From Paenibacillus sp. PL2-23 (GTDB lineage Bacteria; Bacillota; Bacilli; Paenibacillales; Paenibacillaceae): a DNA stretch of 64,000 nucleotides. The notes under the pieces are model-generated. The model had not been told where the DNA came from, made no database searches, and saw only the letters and a program-made list of their open reading frames with translations. Below, in pieces: positions 16,814 through 25,256 of the stretch. Numbering within the stretch: position 1 is the first letter of the stretch; the number at the start of each line of letters is the position of its first letter. Location: the NCBI RefSeq assembly GCF_040834005.1, contig NZ_CP162129.1, forward strand, positions 633,501-697,500, written 5' to 3'. Position numbers and translations under genes: made by a program.

Positions 16814-17580
16814 CGCTCATAAGGCGGTGAATCGCCGCCGGCATCCTTGGACGTCATGCCCTGGCGGGTAACGACGTAAGTGAACCATCGGCTGCCCTCC
16901 TCGCTGCCTTCCTTGCTCCAGCGCTCACGGAAGGTCACTTCATATTCCTCGGTGCCTGTTCGGACAACCGTCGTTTCCTTCGTAATCGTGAAGCCGTTCA
17001 CCTCGGTTTGGGAGGAGCCTGCTTGCTTGGGGAACATGTCGGTAACGGTGCCTTTCCCGGAGGTGGCGAAGGCGACGGCATCCTCTGCTGTGAACGGCGC
17101 TTGCTGAGGCGGTCCGTCTCCCATGTTGGAGAACAAGCCTAGGCCAATGATAACCATAACAGGAAGCGCTAGAGTGATGAGCATAGCCGGCCTCCGCCCG
17201 CCTCTAGCGAACTGTGCCTGCAGCAGCTTATCCCAGCCGAAGAAGAGCAAGGCTCCAGCCGCGCATGAGAGGGTGAAGCCTGACGAGCCGAAGGGCAGCG
17301 CGAACAATACGCCGCTAAGGACATGGCCCACGCCTGACAGAACCGAGCGAGCGACGCTGCCCTTCACTCTGCGGGTGAGCCATTCCATCATGAAGGAGAC
17401 GAGCGAGCCGTAGATCAGCACAATGGGAAATACATATAAGCTGATGAACGAGATCCATTGCATCAGCTCGTCGAACCTTGGCAGGAGCTCCGAATGTGCC
17501 GCGCCCGTCAAAAGCAGCGAATAATAGATCACGATGGCAAAGGACGTTATATACGCGCTGAGCGCTTTGCGTAAGAGCAT
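16810..17580 (-). CDS. Membrane protein of unknown function
   Basis: 256 residues from ATG 17580, chosen because AAAGGAGG lies 12 bases before it; the frame is open 24 codons further upstream. The N-terminal half has about five hydrophobic segments. The C-terminal soluble part (from residue ~165) contains DGPPQQAPFTAEDAVAFATS and a Thr/Glu-rich beta-like stretch ending in SPPYER. The orientation suggests an exported C-terminal domain, but this is not proven. Confidence 0.7.
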   Translation of the reverse strand: MLLRKALSAYITSFAIVIYYSLLLTGAAHSELLPRFDELMQWISFISLYVFPIVLIYGSLVSFMMEWLTRRVKGSVARSVLSGVGHVLSGVLFALPFGSSGFTLSCAAGALLFFGWDKLLQAQFARGGRRPAMLITLALPVMVIIGLGLFSNMGDGPPQQAPFTAEDAVAFATSGKGTVTDMFPKQAGSSQTEVNGFTITKETTVVRTGTEEYEVTFRERWSKEGSEEGSRWFTYVVTRQGMTSKDAGGDSPPYER

Positions 17581-17631
17581 GCGGGGAGTGGTCCTCCTTT
17601 GTTTGACACCGTATATCACCATGAATAATAA

Positions 17632-17669
17632 AAGCCGCGCAGCGGAATCCATTCCGGTCTGTGCGGCTT
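17632..17669 (-). terminator. Terminator after carbonic anhydrase gene
   Basis: Stem AAGCCGCAC/GCGCGGCTT with an inner GGAAT/ATTCC pairing, read on the minus strand and followed by TTATTATTC. One mismatch in the outer stem. Confidence 0.65.
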
Positions 17670-17683
17670 ATTCTGGCTGGGGC

Positions 17684-18250
17684 CTATTCTTCTCTGTAGT
17701 CTTGGACGATCAATTGAAGCTCGCCCGTCTCCGGATGGATCACAAAGCCGTGAACCGGAACGTCCTTCGGGAACAGCGGGTGATTGCGAATAAGGCGAAC
17801 GCTGTCCATGACGCCCTCTTCAGGGCTGCTGAAGCCTTTCAGGAACTTATCCATGCGTATGCCCGCGCTCTCCAGCGTCTCAACCGCTTTAGGATCCACG
17901 CCGTGCTGGCTGAATTTCTCGACCATGCTTGAGGAATCCAGATTTGTCATGCCGCAGCCGTGATGGCCAATGACAAGCACCTCGCGAGCGCCAAGCTCGT
18001 ATACCGCGACCAGAATGCTGCGCATTGCGCTGCCGAATGGCTGCGTCAGGATCGCGCCAGCGTTCTTGATAAACTTTGCGTCGCCATTGCGAAGATTAAG
18101 CGCTTTGGGCAGCAGCTCCACCAGTCGGGTGTCCATGCAGGTGAGAATCGCGAGCTTCTTCTCCGGGAACTTGTCCGTCAGGTAAGTCTCATATTGCTTC
18201 TCTTCAACAAATTGCTTATTAAACGACAACAGCTCAGATACGATAGACAT
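17684..18250 (-). CDS. Beta-class carbonic anhydrase
   Basis: 188-residue zinc enzyme interconverting CO2 and bicarbonate. Zinc ligands are visible: Cys in ILTCMDTRLVELLP (residue ~38), and His and Cys in VIGHHGCGM (residues ~96-99). The Asp-Arg pair next to the first Cys is the catalytic dyad of this class. A start preceded by AAGGAGG and a terminator after the gene suggest a single-gene unit. Confidence 0.92.
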   Translation of the reverse strand: MSIVSELLSFNKQFVEEKQYETYLTDKFPEKKLAILTCMDTRLVELLPKALNLRNGDAKFIKNAGAILTQPFGSAMRSILVAVYELGAREVLVIGHHGCGMTNLDSSSMVEKFSQHGVDPKAVETLESAGIRMDKFLKGFSSPEEGVMDSVRLIRNHPLFPKDVPVHGFVIHPETGELQLIVQDYREE

Positions 18251-18347
18251 TAGTGAAACTCCTCCTTATCCAATAGGCAAACCGTTGTTTCAAACTCTTT
18301 TTTTATATTATTCACATAATGAGCGCCGCCGTCAATTCAAAAAACGT

Positions 18348-18401
18348 TTGACATGAAACCTTTTGGTTTCATATAATCAATAAGCGAAACCATTTGGTTT
18401 C
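18348..18401 (+). promoter_or_regulatory. Promoter with two ArsR-type operators
   Basis: TTGACA (18348-18353) and TATAAT (18372-18377) are 18 bp apart, a near-ideal sigma-A promoter. The perfect palindrome GAAACCTTTTGGTTTC (18355-18370) fills the spacer. A second, GAAACCATTTGGTTTC (18386-18401), lies just after the -10, centre-to-centre 31 bp away. The ArsR-family gene 480 bp downstream is the obvious repressor. Confidence 0.8.
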
Positions 18402-18443
18402 GTAATTGAGCGCATCATTTTCATAAAATATGGAGGGATCAAG

Positions 18444-18878
18444 ATGAGTAATCAACATTCGGAGTCCGCAAGCAAATTAGATGATATTGTTAAAATAGTG
18501 ACGCTGAAGGCGCCAATCGCCAAGGTGTGGGAGGCAGTGGCGACGGCTGACGGCATTGCGGCCTGGTTTATGCCCAATACGTTCGAGCCGGTGCTGGGGC
18601 ATGAATTTCATTTGAATGCGGGACCATTCGGCAAGTCGCCTTGCAAGGTGCTGGAGCTGGAGCCGCCTTATCGTCTGTCGTTCTCATGGGACAGGGACTG
18701 GACGATCACGTTTCAGCTGGAGGAGACGGCCCAAGGCACGCGGTTCACGCTCACACATAGCGGCTGGGACGAAGCTACGGCAACGGCATTCGGCGAGAAG
18801 CATGCGGTTGTCCGCGAGAGAATGGCTGGCGGTTGGGTCGGCATTCTGCAGAAGCTGTCTGAGGCGGTTGAGGGGTAA
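18444..18878 (+). CDS. SRPBCC (AHSA1-like) protein
   Basis: 144-residue START/SRPBCC-fold protein with the AHSA1-type pattern VTLKAPIAKVWEAVATADGI, GHEFHLNAGPF, and C-terminal ERMAGGWVGILQKLSEAVEG. These proteins bind hydrophobic ligands, and many are paired with ArsR-family regulators, as here. GGAGGGATCAAG precedes the ATG. The stop shares a base with the next start (TAATG), so the pair is translationally coupled and controlled by the double operator upstream. Ligand unknown. Confidence 0.85.
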   Translation: MSNQHSESASKLDDIVKIVTLKAPIAKVWEAVATADGIAAWFMPNTFEPVLGHEFHLNAGPFGKSPCKVLELEPPYRLSFSWDRDWTITFQLEETAQGTRFTLTHSGWDEATATAFGEKHAVVRERMAGGWVGILQKLSEAVEG

Positions 18879-19204
18879 TGGGCGAGGCGCTTCAGAAGCA
18901 TGATGTATTCCAGGCAATTGCCGATCCCACGCGGCGCAGGCTGCTTCATATGCTGAGCGAGGGAGAGATGCCGGTTACTGCGATCAGCGGCCAATTCACG
19001 ATGAGCCGCACGGCGGTGTCCAAGCATCTGCGTATTCTGGCGGAGGCGGGGCTTGTGAAGGACCGCAAGGTGGGGAGAGAGACAAGGTACAGGCTGGAGC
19101 CGGAACCGCTTCGCGAGCTGGAGCGGTGGCTTGGTTATTTCGAGCGATACTGGGATAACAAGCTGATGGCGTTGAAGAGGCTAGTGGAGGATGATGGGGA
19201 GTAA
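18878..19204 (+). CDS. ArsR-family transcriptional repressor
   Basis: 108-residue winged-helix regulator with the recognition region MSRTAVSKHLRILAEAGLVK and the N-terminal AIADPTRRRLLHMLSEGE. The Cys-containing metal motif of metal-sensing ArsR proteins (ELCVCDL) is absent, so it is more likely to belong to the non-metal group paired with SRPBCC proteins. The operators at 18355-18401 are expected to be its targets. Confidence 0.88.
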   Translation: MGEALQKHDVFQAIADPTRRRLLHMLSEGEMPVTAISGQFTMSRTAVSKHLRILAEAGLVKDRKVGRETRYRLEPEPLRELERWLGYFERYWDNKLMALKRLVEDDGE

Positions 19205-19217
19205 TGGTTGTGGAGAG

Positions 19218-19264
19218 ACCCGTGTGCATGCGCCGCTTGGAGACAAGTGCGCACTCACACGGGT
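19218..19264. terminator. Possible bidirectional terminator between arsR and mqnD
   Basis: Nine-bp stem ACCCGTGTG/CACACGGGT with an inner GCG...CGC pairing between two convergent genes. T-tracts on both sides are weak. Confidence 0.4.
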
Positions 19265-19286
19265 TATTGGTGTAGTCCTCTGTCCT

Positions 19287-20150
19287 CTACGACCTCAGTA
19301 AGCCAAGGTCGAAGGCGGGCACAAGCCCTTGCTCGGCCGCGCGCCCAAGCAGCGATTCGATCGCGCCATAGCCGTCCTCGCCCAGATCACGGCTGAAGGC
19401 ATTCACGTACAGCTGGATGTGGGCTTGAGCAACGTCCAGGGACAGCTCCTGCGCATGCTCCATGACATAAGCGGACGAAGCGTCAGGGTTCGCCCACGCG
19501 TAATCCAGGGAGGCGCGAATCCAGCCGCTAATCGTCTCAGCCTCCAGCTCCAGCGAACGGCGGGCAATGATAGCCCCTAGCGGAATAGGGGAGCCGGTAT
19601 CGGCTTCCCACCAAGCGCCGAGGTCCTGCAGCATATGCAAGCCATATGACTTGTAGGTAAACCGCGCCTCATGAATGACGAGGCCTGCGTCTATCCTGCC
19701 GTCTCTCACAGCAGGCATGATCTCATGGAACGGCATGATGACGATTTCGCCTATGCCGCCCGGCACCTGCTGAGCAGCCCACAGCCGGAAGAGAAGGTAT
19801 GCGGTGGACCGGTCGCTTGGCACGGCGATCCGCTTGCCGGATAATGCTGCAGCGTCCATAGCGCCGTCCTTGGCCAGCACAAGCGGTCCACAGCCGCGCC
19901 CCAGCGCGCCGCCGCAAGGGAGGAGACGGTAGTTCTCCAGCACCCATGGCAGTGCGGCATATGATATTTTCATCACATCGGGACCTTCGCCGCGAGCAGC
20001 CCAATAATTCGTCATATCAATATCTGCGTAGGTGACGTCTAAGGGAGGAGCTCCCGGAAGGAGTCCATGGGCCCATGCATGGAAAATAAATGTATCGTTG
20101 GGACAAGGCGAATAGGCGATAGGCAGCGTATGGGTACGCGTGATGGTCAT
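19287..20150 (-). CDS. mqnD: 1,4-dihydroxy-6-naphthoate synthase MqnD
   Basis: 287-residue enzyme of the futalosine route to menaquinone, converting cyclic dehypoxanthinyl futalosine to dihydroxynaphthoate. It has the periplasmic-binding-like fold and the N-terminal signature IAYSPCPNDTFIFHAWAHGL; the related MqnA lacks this exact opening. GRGCGPLVLAKDG and GLVIHEARFTYKSYGL also fit the family. It starts 12 bases after mqnB ends, so the two form an operon. Other mqn genes are not in this window. Confidence 0.92.
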   Translation of the reverse strand: MTITRTHTLPIAYSPCPNDTFIFHAWAHGLLPGAPPLDVTYADIDMTNYWAARGEGPDVMKISYAALPWVLENYRLLPCGGALGRGCGPLVLAKDGAMDAAALSGKRIAVPSDRSTAYLLFRLWAAQQVPGGIGEIVIMPFHEIMPAVRDGRIDAGLVIHEARFTYKSYGLHMLQDLGAWWEADTGSPIPLGAIIARRSLELEAETISGWIRASLDYAWANPDASSAYVMEHAQELSLDVAQAHIQLYVNAFSRDLGEDGYGAIESLLGRAAEQGLVPAFDLGLLRS

Positions 20151-20162
20151 GTTGACGCCTCC

Positions 20163-20960
20163 TTACTTGATGTGATACGAGACAGCACGAAATGCGGCTT
20201 CAAGCGCCTGGAGCGCATCGCCGATTCGCCATGCGGACCGGTCTCTTGGCCCAACCGCGTTGGAGATCGCGCGCAGCTCGGTTACAGGAATGCCGAGCAT
20301 AGCGGCAGCGGTGGCGACGCCGAAGCCCTCCATGCCTTCCGAGGCTGCTCCCGCAACGAGGCTGCTCCGCAGCTCGGCCGTCGCGGCGGTGCCAGTCGCT
20401 GACGATACCGTGATGACCGGCGCGCATGCAGGTTCGAGTCCGTCGCTGCGCATGGCGGCGATCAGGCGATTGTTCCACGCATGATCGGGCTCCTTACGCG
20501 CGGAGCCGAAGCCCAGCTCGTCCACGCTGAGGAAGCCCGGCGCGTCCGGCGTCTCGGCTCCCAGATCAGCGGAGACGACAGCATTGGCGATGACGAGCGA
20601 GCCGATGGCCGCTCTGCCAGGGAAGCCGCCGCCGATGCCAGCGCTGATGACAAGATCATAGGGAGCGGCGGCGCGAGCCAGCGCCAGCGCCGTGGACGCA
20701 GCTGCAGAAGCGGGCCCCACGCCGCCCGCGATGACATCAATGGCTGCGCGTGGGGCGGCCGTCGCCGATTCCGCTGCTTGGTTCAAGCGCAAGACTGGAG
20801 CCTCAGCAGCTGTCAGAGAGAGCCCGCGCAGCACCGCTTCGCGTTCCGCCTCGACCGCAGTAACGACCAGGATGCGGGGTGCAGGGCGATGGCTCGAGTC
20901 GGCGGGTTGGATGGCAGCAGCAGCTTCCGCCGCTGCTTGCCGGGAATTAGACAACGCCAT
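20163..20960 (-). CDS. mqnB: Futalosine hydrolase MqnB
   Basis: 265-residue nucleosidase that removes hypoxanthine from futalosine. It belongs to the MTA/SAH nucleosidase-like fold, seen in ILVVTAVEAEREAVLRGL, DLVISAGIGGGFPGRAAIGS and the C-terminal EGMEGFGVATAAAMLGIPV with catalytic Glu and Asp positions typical of the fold. ATG 20960 has AAGGAG about 11 bases upstream; GTG 20972 overlaps the ribosome site. The first ~30 residues are an Ala-rich extension not usual for MqnB. Confidence 0.88.
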   Translation of the reverse strand: MALSNSRQAAAEAAAAIQPADSSHRPAPRILVVTAVEAEREAVLRGLSLTAAEAPVLRLNQAAESATAAPRAAIDVIAGGVGPASAAASTALALARAAAPYDLVISAGIGGGFPGRAAIGSLVIANAVVSADLGAETPDAPGFLSVDELGFGSARKEPDHAWNNRLIAAMRSDGLEPACAPVITVSSATGTAATAELRSSLVAGAASEGMEGFGVATAAAMLGIPVTELRAISNAVGPRDRSAWRIGDALQALEAAFRAVSYHIK

Positions 20961-21028
20961 ATCTTGAAGCACTCCTTAACAGGTTAGTAGGATGGTGCGA
21001 GATTCGTGAGGACGGGCCCTGCCAGCGG

Positions 21029-23332
21029 CTAGCTAATCGCTGGAAGCTCAGAGTGGGGCAAGCGCGCCGGCAGGCGAATCTCGACGCAGGTGCCTTCGCC
21101 AGGCGAGCTGTCGAAGGTCATCGAGCCGTGATGCTCGGCAATAATCTGCTGGCAGACCATGACGCCAAGGCCGTTGCCGCTTGGCTTGCGGGTGAAGAAG
21201 GGCTCGCCGATGCGCGCCAGATCCTCCGGCAATATACCAATGCCCTGATCCATGAAGCGCAACGTCAGCTCGCTGCTGTCCGCCGGCGCGTCGATCTCGA
21301 TGCGGAGCTCGCCGCCGAGTCCGCTCATGGCTTCGAGACCATTTTTGACCACGTTGACGAATACCTGCTTGAGCTGATGATCGACTCCCATAATGAGGGG
21401 AAGGGGTTCTGTAAGCTTAAGCAGTCGAAGCTGCGCCCCGCACTTCTTCGCCTCTGATTCCATTAATGTGCAGATGTCCTTCAGCAGCTCCTCTACATGC
21501 AATGTCTCCATCCGGCTTGCCGAAGGCTTGGAGAACACGAGAAACTCACTCACAATACGGTTAATCTGATCCAGCTCAGCGAGCATAAGCTCCAGATGTG
21601 CGGGCGATAGACGTCCGCCTTCCTTCTGCAGCTGCACGAATCCGTAGATGGTTGTCAGCGGATTGCGCACCTCGTGTGCGACACCCGCGGCCAGCTGTCC
21701 CACGACAGACAGCTTCTCCGAGCGACGGAGCATCTCCTCCGATTGCTTGCGGGATGTGATATTGCGTGTAATGGTGGCAATAGCTACGATTGCGCCCTCC
21801 TCATCGCGGATAGGCGAGATGGTCATGCTGACATCGATGGAATGGCCATTCTTCATACAGTGGGTGGACTCGTAATCCGTGACGGAGCCGCCGTTCTTCA
21901 CATGCTCATACAGCGCGGCATGGGCAGGCGCATGCTCCGGAGGGATATGAGTCGGAATCCAGCCTACCGCTTCCTCCGAGCTCCAGCCGTAGAGCGATTC
22001 AAAAGCGGGATTAACCTGGAGCATCCGGCCTTCCAGATCGACGACATGAATAGCGTCAGATGTATGGCCGACAAAGGATTCCAGATACTGCTTCGTGCTC
22101 TCCAGCTCGCGGGCGGAAGCCTGCAGCTGAGTCGTAAATTGGTGCAGATGTATGCCCATGGAATTGACTCGGGCGGCGAGAATTCCCAGCTCGTCCTTGT
22201 TCTGAATGGAAATGGTGGCGTTGAAATTGCCGGCCGCCATTTCGTTGACCTTCTGCATAATCTGATGGATGGAACGCAGCATATATCCAGCGATAAAGTA
22301 GCTCGCAGCCATTGTAAAGAGCACGAGCCCGAGCGAAATCCAAGCATGTGTGGACAGCTGCTTGCGAAGCGGCGCCTCCAGCTCCAGCTTGTCGAACGTC
22401 ACCCCGATAACATATGGCTTGTCCGCCTGAATGGGGAGGAATACCCGGAGCAGCTCCTTGCCTTGAGTCGAAAAGGTCGCAGTGCGAGCCTGGCCGCTAA
22501 GCAGCGCCTGCTGAATATCGACGGTATCTTCCGATGGATTGCGGTAGCTGTAGCTCCCGAACGGGACATCTCGAACGTCCAGATTGTAGACGGGAATGCC
22601 TTTCTTCATCTTCAGGATCGGCTTTTCGCCAAAATATTGCGGATCAAAGCCCGCGATTTCCAGCACGCTGGACTGCTGCTCCATGAGTGTGCGGATTACC
22701 TCATTGGTACCGTTGACTAGATCGTAGCTGAAGTTGTCCCCAGCGTTCACGATCGTATTTACCATATAATTGGCGCTGCCGTCATAATAGTAGCCCCACT
22801 TATTAATATCGGAAGGATCGGATGTGGCGAAATTAATAGGACCCGACCAATAATGGAGCAACGTCTGGCCGCGTCCCACGCTGACTGGCTTAAGATCGAA
22901 TAGCTGATGGAAGGCCTTGTCCCAGTAGTCCCAGCTTGCTGAGCGCAAGCCGATCTCATCGGAATTGGAGGATTTAACCGACTGCACCTCGCCGTCGATT
23001 CGCTGCCAGAGCGTAAGATCGTCAAGCGCGAGCTCCTCGCTGAGGGCTCGCAGCTGTTCATTGCTAATGGTCTCGATATTCGGGCCCAGCTTCTGCAAGG
23101 CAGCCATGGCGGCTATCCAAAGCTTCTCTCCGAGCTCGGCGTCCATGGAGCTGCGCGTCTTCTCCAGCAGCTCCAGAGTCAGCACAAGCTGCTCTGCTAT
23201 GGACTGGGTCTGCTGATCGAGCGCCGCCTCGTGCGCTTCCCGGGAGGAGAGCTGCGAGAACAGCATATTCAAGGCCAGGATGGCAGCCACAATGAGCGAA
23301 ATGGAAAGGGAAAGCTTTGTTTTGATAGACAT
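21029..23332 (-). CDS. Membrane sensor histidine kinase with CHASE4-like, HAMP and PAS domains
   Basis: 767 residues. A first membrane helix (~7-24) and a second (~325-345) enclose an extracellular CHASE4-like sensor of about 300 residues (ALDDLTLWQRIDGEVQSVKS, SASWDYWDKAFHQLFD). HAMP follows at ~345-398, PAS at ~415-530 (DAIHVVDLEGRMLQVNPAFE), then the phospho-acceptor His at ~553 in GVAHEVRNPLTTIYGFVQLQ and an HATPase domain with GNGLGVMVCQQIIAEHHGS. The H-box resembles KinA/KinB/KinE-type kinases that feed the sporulation phosphorelay. No response regulator gene is adjacent, which fits such orphan kinases. Signal unknown. Confidence 0.9.
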   Translation of the reverse strand: MSIKTKLSLSISLIVAAILALNMLFSQLSSREAHEAALDQQTQSIAEQLVLTLELLEKTRSSMDAELGEKLWIAAMAALQKLGPNIETISNEQLRALSEELALDDLTLWQRIDGEVQSVKSSNSDEIGLRSASWDYWDKAFHQLFDLKPVSVGRGQTLLHYWSGPINFATSDPSDINKWGYYYDGSANYMVNTIVNAGDNFSYDLVNGTNEVIRTLMEQQSSVLEIAGFDPQYFGEKPILKMKKGIPVYNLDVRDVPFGSYSYRNPSEDTVDIQQALLSGQARTATFSTQGKELLRVFLPIQADKPYVIGVTFDKLELEAPLRKQLSTHAWISLGLVLFTMAASYFIAGYMLRSIHQIMQKVNEMAAGNFNATISIQNKDELGILAARVNSMGIHLHQFTTQLQASARELESTKQYLESFVGHTSDAIHVVDLEGRMLQVNPAFESLYGWSSEEAVGWIPTHIPPEHAPAHAALYEHVKNGGSVTDYESTHCMKNGHSIDVSMTISPIRDEEGAIVAIATITRNITSRKQSEEMLRRSEKLSVVGQLAAGVAHEVRNPLTTIYGFVQLQKEGGRLSPAHLELMLAELDQINRIVSEFLVFSKPSASRMETLHVEELLKDICTLMESEAKKCGAQLRLLKLTEPLPLIMGVDHQLKQVFVNVVKNGLEAMSGLGGELRIEIDAPADSSELTLRFMDQGIGILPEDLARIGEPFFTRKPSGNGLGVMVCQQIIAEHHGSMTFDSSPGEGTCVEIRLPARLPHSELPAIS

Positions 23333-23401
23333 GATGGTTCCCCCTAGAGATGTCTGAGTTGCTACCTACAACTATTAGACAGCACAGGGGGGAAATCCTG
23401 T

Positions 23402-23899
23402 TTAGGACCGCTTGAAACCTTCATCCAGCAAATATTGTACGGATTCCTCGTAGGTCTCGAACGCCATCTCGACCTCCTTGCCCGCATAGACGTACCATAG
23501 ATCGTCCTGGTGCAGGAGGGTGAGCCTTGCGCCGCCGGGGCCGCGCCAGAACTCTGCTCGGGCTGGCTGATGATCCGCATCGCCGTTGCTGGCTGAAGGG
23601 GCATCCTCGGTCTCCGAGGGTTCGGAGGACAGCGATTTCATGGCGCGCTCAAGGAGTGCGCGCAGCTCGTCTTCGCTGTAGTCTCGAATGTTGACGAGTC
23701 CTTTGGCGTCGGTCTCCACATCCTCCAGCAGACCGGCGTAGAGAAAGCCGTTGCCGTTCGGATGGAGATGGTAGACGACTGTTTTTTTGTCATGGACGCT
23801 GTCCTCGTAATGGAAGTTCACGCGTCCAAGCGAAACGTCCTTCCGCTGGAGCTCAGGGAAGGACGCGATAATGGCAAGCTTCTGGTCGAATGTAAGCAT
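23402..23899 (-). CDS. Conserved hypothetical protein
   Basis: 165-residue soluble protein of unrecognised family. The N-terminal part (MLTFDQKLAIIASFPELQRK) and C-terminal part (DDLWYVYAGKEVEMAFETYE) look folded and are separated by a low-complexity Ser/Glu/Asp linker at ~90-115. A good ribosome site (AAGGAGG) supports the ATG at 23899. No function proposed. Confidence 0.65.
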   Translation of the reverse strand: MLTFDQKLAIIASFPELQRKDVSLGRVNFHYEDSVHDKKTVVYHLHPNGNGFLYAGLLEDVETDAKGLVNIRDYSEDELRALLERAMKSLSSEPSETEDAPSASNGDADHQPARAEFWRGPGGARLTLLHQDDLWYVYAGKEVEMAFETYEESVQYLLDEGFKRS

Positions 23900-23960
23900 A
23901 GGGGAATGGTACCTCCTTGAATGTGAGCCTCCGAACGGGCCGGGGCTGTCGCACGGCGGC

Positions 23961-24464
23961 TTAGTCCGACTTCTTCCGCATCGTCAGAATCGCTCCGCCG
24001 CAAATAATGAGCAGAATGGCCAGGTACGGCGACTTGGTCAGCAGCTGATTCATAAGCGAGCCCAGCGAGAAGACGGCGAAGAATAGAAGTGAGACAACCG
24101 TGAGAATATTAATGGGAATGAGAAGCCATTTGTTGCGATTGCCGAACCAATACAGCTCGAACAGGCCAACGGCGGGAGCCAGGATGAAGCCGGGCCACAT
24201 GTAATGCCAGCTGTCGAGCAGGATGGAGACCTGGCAGACCAGACCGACGGTGAACAAGACGCCGCCTGGCACGAGGAGGCCAACCCCCCGGCGCCCGGTC
24301 ATGCTGAAATACAGCCAGTGGAAGAATAGACCAACGGGAATCACGAAGATCGTCGGCCAGAACATGCCGAAGATTTGAGCGGGTCCGAAGGTCTCACCCT
24401 GGTTAAGCAGCAATACGATACCGAGCAGCAGAAGGACCGCTCCGCCAATGGTTTTGATATTCAT
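23961..24464 (-). CDS. Membrane protein, LiaF/DUF5668-like topology
   Basis: 167 residues from ATG 24464; GTG 24476 overlaps the ribosome site. Five to six closely spaced hydrophobic segments with IGGAVLLLLGIVLLLNQGET at the start, as in the small LiaI/LiaF transmembrane proteins of cell-envelope stress systems. The link to that family is by topology and opening pattern only. The C-terminus RKKSD is cytoplasmic-like. Confidence 0.6.
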   Translation of the reverse strand: MNIKTIGGAVLLLLGIVLLLNQGETFGPAQIFGMFWPTIFVIPVGLFFHWLYFSMTGRRGVGLLVPGGVLFTVGLVCQVSILLDSWHYMWPGFILAPAVGLFELYWFGNRNKWLLIPINILTVVSLLFFAVFSLGSLMNQLLTKSPYLAILLIICGGAILTMRKKSD

Positions 24465-24855
24465 AACAATGAACACTCCGTTCTATATAGTATATAGGAT
24501 GATTTCCGTCTTTCAAAATATGCAGGCAGTGAGCCATTCCTGGCGTGGAATTGCTCCCGCTTGATTGTATCATAACGCGCGGACAAACCGTCATGCCAAG
24601 CCAGTCCATTGGCTTATATTTCAACGCGTAACATAGGCTGCTCCGCCAAAGGACGGCGCAGCCGTGTACGCTCGATCAGTTACGCTCTACTATCGTATCC
24701 TGTACGATGAAGGCTGTTAACCTCCGGCAGACTCATCTGGCACTGGACCTCAGTCGGGGATGCGAAAACTTCCTATAATCCGACATTTTACACCTCTATA
24801 CCAGCGTCTATGAAAGCGCTACAATGAAGGTATTAAATGGTAGGAGGTGAAAGCT
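24465..24855. other. Gene-free divergent spacer
   Basis: About 390 bp between divergent genes. No open frame with a ribosome site was seen. A hairpin-capable GGCTGC...GCAGCC lies near 24630-24655 without a T-tract. A TACAAT-like -10 at 24820-24825 could serve the acidic-protein gene. Confidence 0.4.
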
Positions 24856-25077
24856 ATGAGCCAAGAACAAGAAATTGTTCAAGAAAGCGCCGACGAAATC
24901 GTGGAAGTGATCTCGGAGGATGCCCCTGCTGCGGAAGAAGCGGCGGAAGAGGCTGACGACGACATGCAAGCGGAAGCTGCGGAAGCGGCAGACGCGGAGG
25001 AAGAGGAAGCAGAGGCGGCTGCATCGGCGGAAGAGGAAGCCGAGGAGGAAGCTGCTGAAGAAGAAGAAGCGGAATAA
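24856..25077 (+). CDS. Small highly acidic Glu/Ala-rich protein
   Basis: 73-residue protein made almost only of Glu, Ala and Asp after a short N-terminus MSQEQEIVQESADEIVEV. There are no aromatic residues or cysteines. The start is well supported by TAGGAGGTG at six-base spacing, and a strong terminator follows, so this is a real transcription unit rather than chance low complexity. It could be a disordered charge-buffering or spore-type protein; nothing in the sequence decides. Confidence 0.7.
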   Translation: MSQEQEIVQESADEIVEVISEDAPAAEEAAEEADDDMQAEAAEAADAEEEEAEAAASAEEEAEEEAAEEEEAE

Positions 25078-25104
25078 TCTTTACGATTTTCATCATAAAT
25101 CAAT

Positions 25105-25148
25105 ACCGCCGCGCGGTCGTTCCCTGGAGCGAATGCCGGCGGTTTTTT
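25105..25148 (+). terminator. Rho-independent terminator after acidic-protein gene
   Basis: Stem ACCGCCG/CGGCGGT followed by six T residues. Confidence 0.8.
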
Positions 25149-25163
25149 GCGTAAAAAAAGTGG

Positions 25164-25194
25164 TTGACACGATAATATCTTTAGATTAAGATAT
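25164..25194 (+). promoter_or_regulatory. yceI promoter with MarR-type operator
   Basis: TTGACA (25164) and TAAGAT (25187) are 17 bp apart. The palindrome ATATCTTTAGATTAAGATAT (25175-25194) covers the spacer and -10. Its 18-bp TATCTT-N6-AAGATA form is like the boxes of MarR-family quinone or thiol sensors such as MhqR. No such regulator is encoded next to it. Confidence 0.6.
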
Positions 25195-25256
25195 ATCCAT
25201 AAACAAATGTTAGTTAATAATTAAAAGTTAGTAAAACTCAATGGAGGCTGATAACA

